Positions 61,448 through 64,000 of a stretch of DNA of 64,000 bases are shown here, piece by piece (position 1 is the stretch's first letter; every line of letters starts with the position of its first letter). The DNA is taken from contig NZ_JANAVO010000001.1 of assembly GCF_024213555.1 (NCBI RefSeq), forward strand, positions 2,666,001-2,730,000, in the 5' to 3' direction. The notes under the pieces are model-generated. The model was given only the letters and a program-made list of their open reading frames with translations, did not search any database and was not told where the DNA came from. Source of the stretch: Allokutzneria sp. A3M-2-11 16. Its GTDB lineage: Bacteria > Actinomycetota > Actinomycetes > Mycobacteriales > Pseudonocardiaceae. The position numbers were made by a program, and so were the translations under genes.

Positions 61448-62026
61448 ATGCGTCTTCTTCTGCTTGTAGGTGTTTTCGCGTCTGTGCTCGTGGGCTGCTC
61501 TCAGCAATCGCAAACCGGAAGCCCTGCGTCTTCCGTTTCCAGTGCCCCCGCGCAGGCGGCCGTCACGACGACGACCGCCCCACAAGGGCCGATCGCCAAG
61601 AAGCTCGGGGACAAGGCGGGCATGGACTGCCCCGGATCGACGATTGACAGCTGCGCGGTGCAGTACACGATCACCAAGCTCACCGGCTGCACAGGGGGTG
61701 GTTATGCGGGCGGCGCACCGCCTGCGGGAACGCGCCGACAGCTGGTGTGGATCGAGGTCTCGACGGGCAGCGCGTACGACCCGAGTCGAGCCCCGTCCAG
61801 CAGCATCACCCGATTCCAGGCGATCAGCGCCCAGGGAGTGACCACGGGCGGTGAGCTGAACCCGTCCAGTTCGTGGAAGTGCGCTCCGGAGAAGGATCGA
61901 ATGGGATTCGGCGACGACAGCTGGATGCCGAACCGGAAGTACGTGGGCGCAGTAGAGATTCACCTGCCGAACGACGCTGTCAAAATCGTCAATGGCGAGG
62001 GCAGGTGGGAGTGGTCGATCAGCTGA
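61448..62026 (+). CDS. Lipoprotein of unknown function, 192 aa
   Basis: A lipoprotein signal (1-16) ends with 'VLVGCSQQ', Cys17. A Ser/Thr/Ala-rich linker follows to ~45, then a domain with four cysteines ('MDCPGSTIDSC', 'TGCTGG', 'WKCAP'). The middle part is beta-rich ('RQLVWIEVSTGSAYDP') and may be DUF4352-like. A ribosome binding site (GGAGG) is present. The end overlaps the convergent membrane gene by 8 bases. Confidence 0.78.
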   Translation: MRLLLLVGVFASVLVGCSQQSQTGSPASSVSSAPAQAAVTTTTAPQGPIAKKLGDKAGMDCPGSTIDSCAVQYTITKLTGCTGGGYAGGAPPAGTRRQLVWIEVSTGSAYDPSRAPSSSITRFQAISAQGVTTGGELNPSSSWKCAPEKDRMGFGDDSWMPNRKYVGAVEIHLPNDAVKIVNGEGRWEWSIS

Positions 62027-62480
62027 CCCGCCTGGTCCACGGCGCGCGGAATCGGATCAGGAACGCGATGAGCAGGAGTGCGAGCAGCAGTGCGCCGCCG
62101 TCGGTGATGATCGAGGGCAGCACCCCGGCGAAGCCGTAGAAGTCGACGGACGCGCGGAAGACCTCGGGCGGGATCGCGAAAACCCCCGCCGCCTGGGTCA
62201 GGTTCACCGCGAGCGCGACCCAGAACACCCATTTCCGGCCGGTGAGCGCGAGCAGTCCGAGGGCGTTGCCGACGACGTAGACGCAGCCGATGATGCGGAA
62301 TCCCATCAGGAAACCGGGCGCGTTGGCGGCGGCCTGTTCCGGGGTCTGACCGGCCAGGCGCATCGTGTGTTCGAGCATCTCCGCGTTGACGATGACGAAG
62401 TTCTGCGGCGCGGTGCCGATCGTGAACACGACCGAGCACGCCACCACCAGCACCCGTAGCCGCCGGGTCCACGCAGTCAC
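62019..62480 (-). CDS. Four-helix membrane protein, 153 aa
   Basis: Hydrophobic helices near 8-28, 58-80, 85-108 and 122-145 ('LRVLVVACSVVFTIGT', 'GFRIIGCVYVVGNALGLLAL', 'WVFWVALAVNLTQAAGVFAI', 'GALLLALLLIAFLIRF'). The GTG at 62480 gives MTAWTRRLR and is the natural start; the frame goes further but becomes Ser-rich shadow sequence. It is similar in build to small actinobacterial DUF membrane proteins. The function is unknown. Its 5' end lies on top of the broken TetR gene. Confidence 0.7.
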   Translation of the reverse strand: MTAWTRRLRVLVVACSVVFTIGTAPQNFVIVNAEMLEHTMRLAGQTPEQAAANAPGFLMGFRIIGCVYVVGNALGLLALTGRKWVFWVALAVNLTQAAGVFAIPPEVFRASVDFYGFAGVLPSIITDGGALLLALLLIAFLIRFRAPWTRRVS

Positions 62481-63061
62481 CGAGGCGGCGGTGGAACTGC
62501 TGAACGAGGTGGGGCTGGCCGAGCTGACCACGCGTCGGCTGGCGGCCAAGCTCGGTGTCCGGTCGCCCACGCTCTACTGGCACGTGCGCAACAAGGCGGA
62601 GCTGCTCGACCTGGTGGCCGAAGCCATCTGCGCGGACGCGTTCGACATCGACGAGACGCAGTCCTGGCGCGACCAACTCGCCGACGGACTGCGTCAGTTC
62701 CGCGAGCTGTTGCTGCGCCATCGGGACGCCGCGGAGCTGCTGCGCGAGCGCCCGCCCCAAGAGCCGCGTCGGCTGGGGCAGAATCGACACCACGGTCCGC
62801 ATCCTGCTCAGCGCCGGGTTCTCCGATGACGAGGTCGCGGGGATCGCCCGGCTACTCGCCGCGCACGTCCTCGCCTCGGCGCAGCCCGACGCGCGCACGG
62901 CGGCGGGGTTGTCAGCGGAAGCCCTGGGCGATTTCCCGCATCTCCACCGCGTCGCGCCCGCCTACGCCCGACTGTCCGAACAGGACGTTTTCGAGCTCGG
63001 CGTCGAGATCATCCTGGACGGCCTCGGCAAAAGGCTCAGCCGGACAGCTTCTCCAGGATGA
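62462..63061 (+). pseudogene. TetR-type regulator gene, truncated and frameshifted
   Basis: One frame encodes a TetR helix-turn-helix ('AVELLNEVGLAELTTRRLAA', 'GVRSPTLYWHVRNKAELLDL') up to about 62757. The expected C-terminal part continues in the next frame ('RILLSAGFSDDEVAGIARLL', 'HVLASAQPDARTAAGLS') to the stop at 63061. The shift lies near 62755-62770. A normal start is also missing, because the 5' end runs into the opposite membrane gene. Either a real inactivation or a sequencing error. Confidence 0.7.
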
Positions 63062-63635
63062 GGCGGATCTGGGCGCCGTAGCGCTGCTCGAACTCCGGGG
63101 CGGTGGGGTCGATGCCGAAGAGCCGCTTGGTCACGTCGGGCATGACGATCGGGGCGCTGATCGCGGCCATCATCAGCAGCAGGACGGCGGCCGGGTCGAG
63201 GTCGGCGGCGAGCTCCTCGTCGTGCTGGCGGTCGCGGAGGTAGGCGAGGTCGGAGTCGATGGGTGACTCGTCGGGCGGGGTGTCCGAGCTGTCCAGGCCG
63301 CGCCAGACCATCAGCCTGATGCCACGCGGGTCGGCCAGGCTCTCCCGGAGGTAGCGGACGGCGAGGTCGGCCAGCGGCTGCTGCGGCGTGTTGAACGTGG
63401 CCTCGCGGTCCAGCCACGCCTGCTGGAGCTCGCGGTAGAGCCCCTCCTTGCCGCCGAAGTAGTAGTTGATCAGCTGCTTGTTGACGCCCGCCCTCGCGGC
63501 GATCTCGTGCACCCGCGCACCGGCGAAACCCTTGGCCGCGAACTCGTCGAAGGCGGCGGAGAGCAGCAGCCGCCGCGAGCGGTCCGCGTCCTGGCGCCGT
63601 TCGTCCGGGGTCGGCGCTCGCCTGGGTGTGGACAC
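63036..63635 (-). CDS. TetR family regulator, 199 aa
   Basis: 'RLLLSAAFDEFAAKGFAGAR', 'VHEIAARAGVNKQLINYYFG' and 'GKEGLYRELQ' show an AcrR-type helix-turn-helix (~20-68), then a helical sensor domain. It diverges from the NAD(P)-binding gene at 63720; the 84-bp gap has repeated GGTTGA words (63683-63708) that may be its operator. It probably represses that gene. Confidence 0.9.
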   Translation of the reverse strand: MSTPRRAPTPDERRQDADRSRRLLLSAAFDEFAAKGFAGARVHEIAARAGVNKQLINYYFGGKEGLYRELQQAWLDREATFNTPQQPLADLAVRYLRESLADPRGIRLMVWRGLDSSDTPPDESPIDSDLAYLRDRQHDEELAADLDPAAVLLLMMAAISAPIVMPDVTKRLFGIDPTAPEFEQRYGAQIRLILEKLSG

Positions 63636-63719
63636 TGCTCCTCCTGGGTTTTCGAGGTGCGAAGGTTATCAGTCATCTATTTGGTTGACTTCGTCATCCA
63701 GTCGGTTGAAGCTGGGATC

Positions 63720-64000
63720 ATGACGATTCTGGTTACCGGAGCCACCGGCAACGTCGGTCGCAACGTGGTGGAACAGCTGCTGGCCGAGGGCGCGTCCGTG
63801 CGTGCGACGAGCCGCGACCCCGAGGAGGCGGGACTGCCGCCGGGCGTGGACGTGCACGCGGCGGACCTGGCCCGGCCGGAGACCTTCGCGGACGCACTGT
63901 CCGGAGTGGACAGTGTGTACCTGTTCCCCTCGCCGGACACGGCCGGTGAGTTCGCCAAGCTCGCCGAGGCCGCCGGAGTGCGGCGCGTTGTCGTGCTGTC
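63720..64000 (+). CDS. NAD(P)-binding protein, NmrA/YtfG type (partial)
   Basis: The first 93 residues show a Rossmann start 'ILVTGATGNVGRNVVEQLLA', 'VRATSRDPEEAGLPPGVDV' and 'DLARPETFADALSGVDSVYL'. This fits NmrA-like or quinone oxidoreductase 2 proteins, which sense or reduce using NADPH. The gene runs out of the window. It is divergent from TetR and likely under its control. Confidence 0.85.
   Translation, partial: MTILVTGATGNVGRNVVEQLLAEGASVRATSRDPEEAGLPPGVDVHAADLARPETFADALSGVDSVYLFPSPDTAGEFAKLAEAAGVRRVVVL

Overview
High-GC actinomycete DNA, most likely from a member of the Pseudonocardiaceae (Amycolatopsis, Saccharothrix, Lentzea or Actinokineospora type). The reasons are many GTG/TTG starts, dense ATGA/GTGA gene overlaps, XRE/DUF397 regulator pairs, Tat and lipoprotein signals, and a gene order from mprAB to sepX/glpR that matches the Mycobacterium tuberculosis Rv0981-Rv0996 block as I remember it.

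Layout. (1) 1-6.65 kb is accessory: unknown small genes, a lipoprotein followed by a possible toxin/immunity pair, a six-gene minus-strand operon of unrecognised proteins, and a divergent WhiJ-like XRE/DUF5753 + DUF397 pair. It ends at a duplicated flavodoxin gene, one copy intact and one cut off at about 6640, which looks like an island boundary. (2) 6.9-27.3 kb holds mainly stand-alone cassettes: TetR; a LuxR-type two-component system; a secreted tripeptidyl aminopeptidase; a methyltransferase behind a Fur/Zur-like box; hydrolase + YdfG with a divergent MocR regulator; an erythromycin-esterase relative; a Tat-tagged alcohol dehydrogenase; TetR + ABC exporter; AraC + VOC + UvrA2 (drug-resistance type); an S15 peptidase; PadR + two DUF1048 proteins; and two small secreted Cys proteins. 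(3) 27.3-28.95 kb is a decayed patch next to tRNA-Arg(CCU): NUDIX, a truncated DUF5919 regulator, and an antitoxin with a broken PIN toxin. (4) 29-32 kb: Tat amidase, orphan LuxR regulator, TPR-GGDEF protein.

(5) 32.1-35.5 kb is a textbook zinc-starvation locus. Zinc-free paralogs of L28, L33, S14 and S18 (with bluB attached) diverge from the Mrf hibernation-factor GTPase plus L31 and L32, around one AT-rich palindrome that fits a Zur operator. (6) 35.6-51.9 kb is core: phosphatase, GNAT, TRIC channel, MprAB-like system, alpha-galactosidase/DeoR/GalT insert, HtrA-type protease, MoaB2, MscL, SAF protein, FmdB-type zinc ribbon, 5-FTHF cyclo-ligase, GalU, Glp (MoeA family), RimJ, SepX/GlpR and tRNA-Ala(CGC). 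Shared CTTCTCAGG repeats suggest that the MprA-like regulator controls its own operon and the HtrA protease.

(7) 52-64 kb: a conserved unknown protein, small unknown and secreted proteins, and a 2297-residue single-module reducing polyketide synthase (KS-AT-DH-ER-KR-ACP) fused to a C-terminal alpha/beta hydrolase, divergent from its own TetR. A lipoprotein, a membrane protein, a broken TetR gene, a TetR and the start of an NAD(P)-binding protein follow.

Long palindromes fill several convergent intergenic gaps. One 63-bp element occurs twice (14878 and 45371) and a second family has one full copy and one deleted copy. No CRISPR array, rRNA, transposase, integrase or replication origin was seen.
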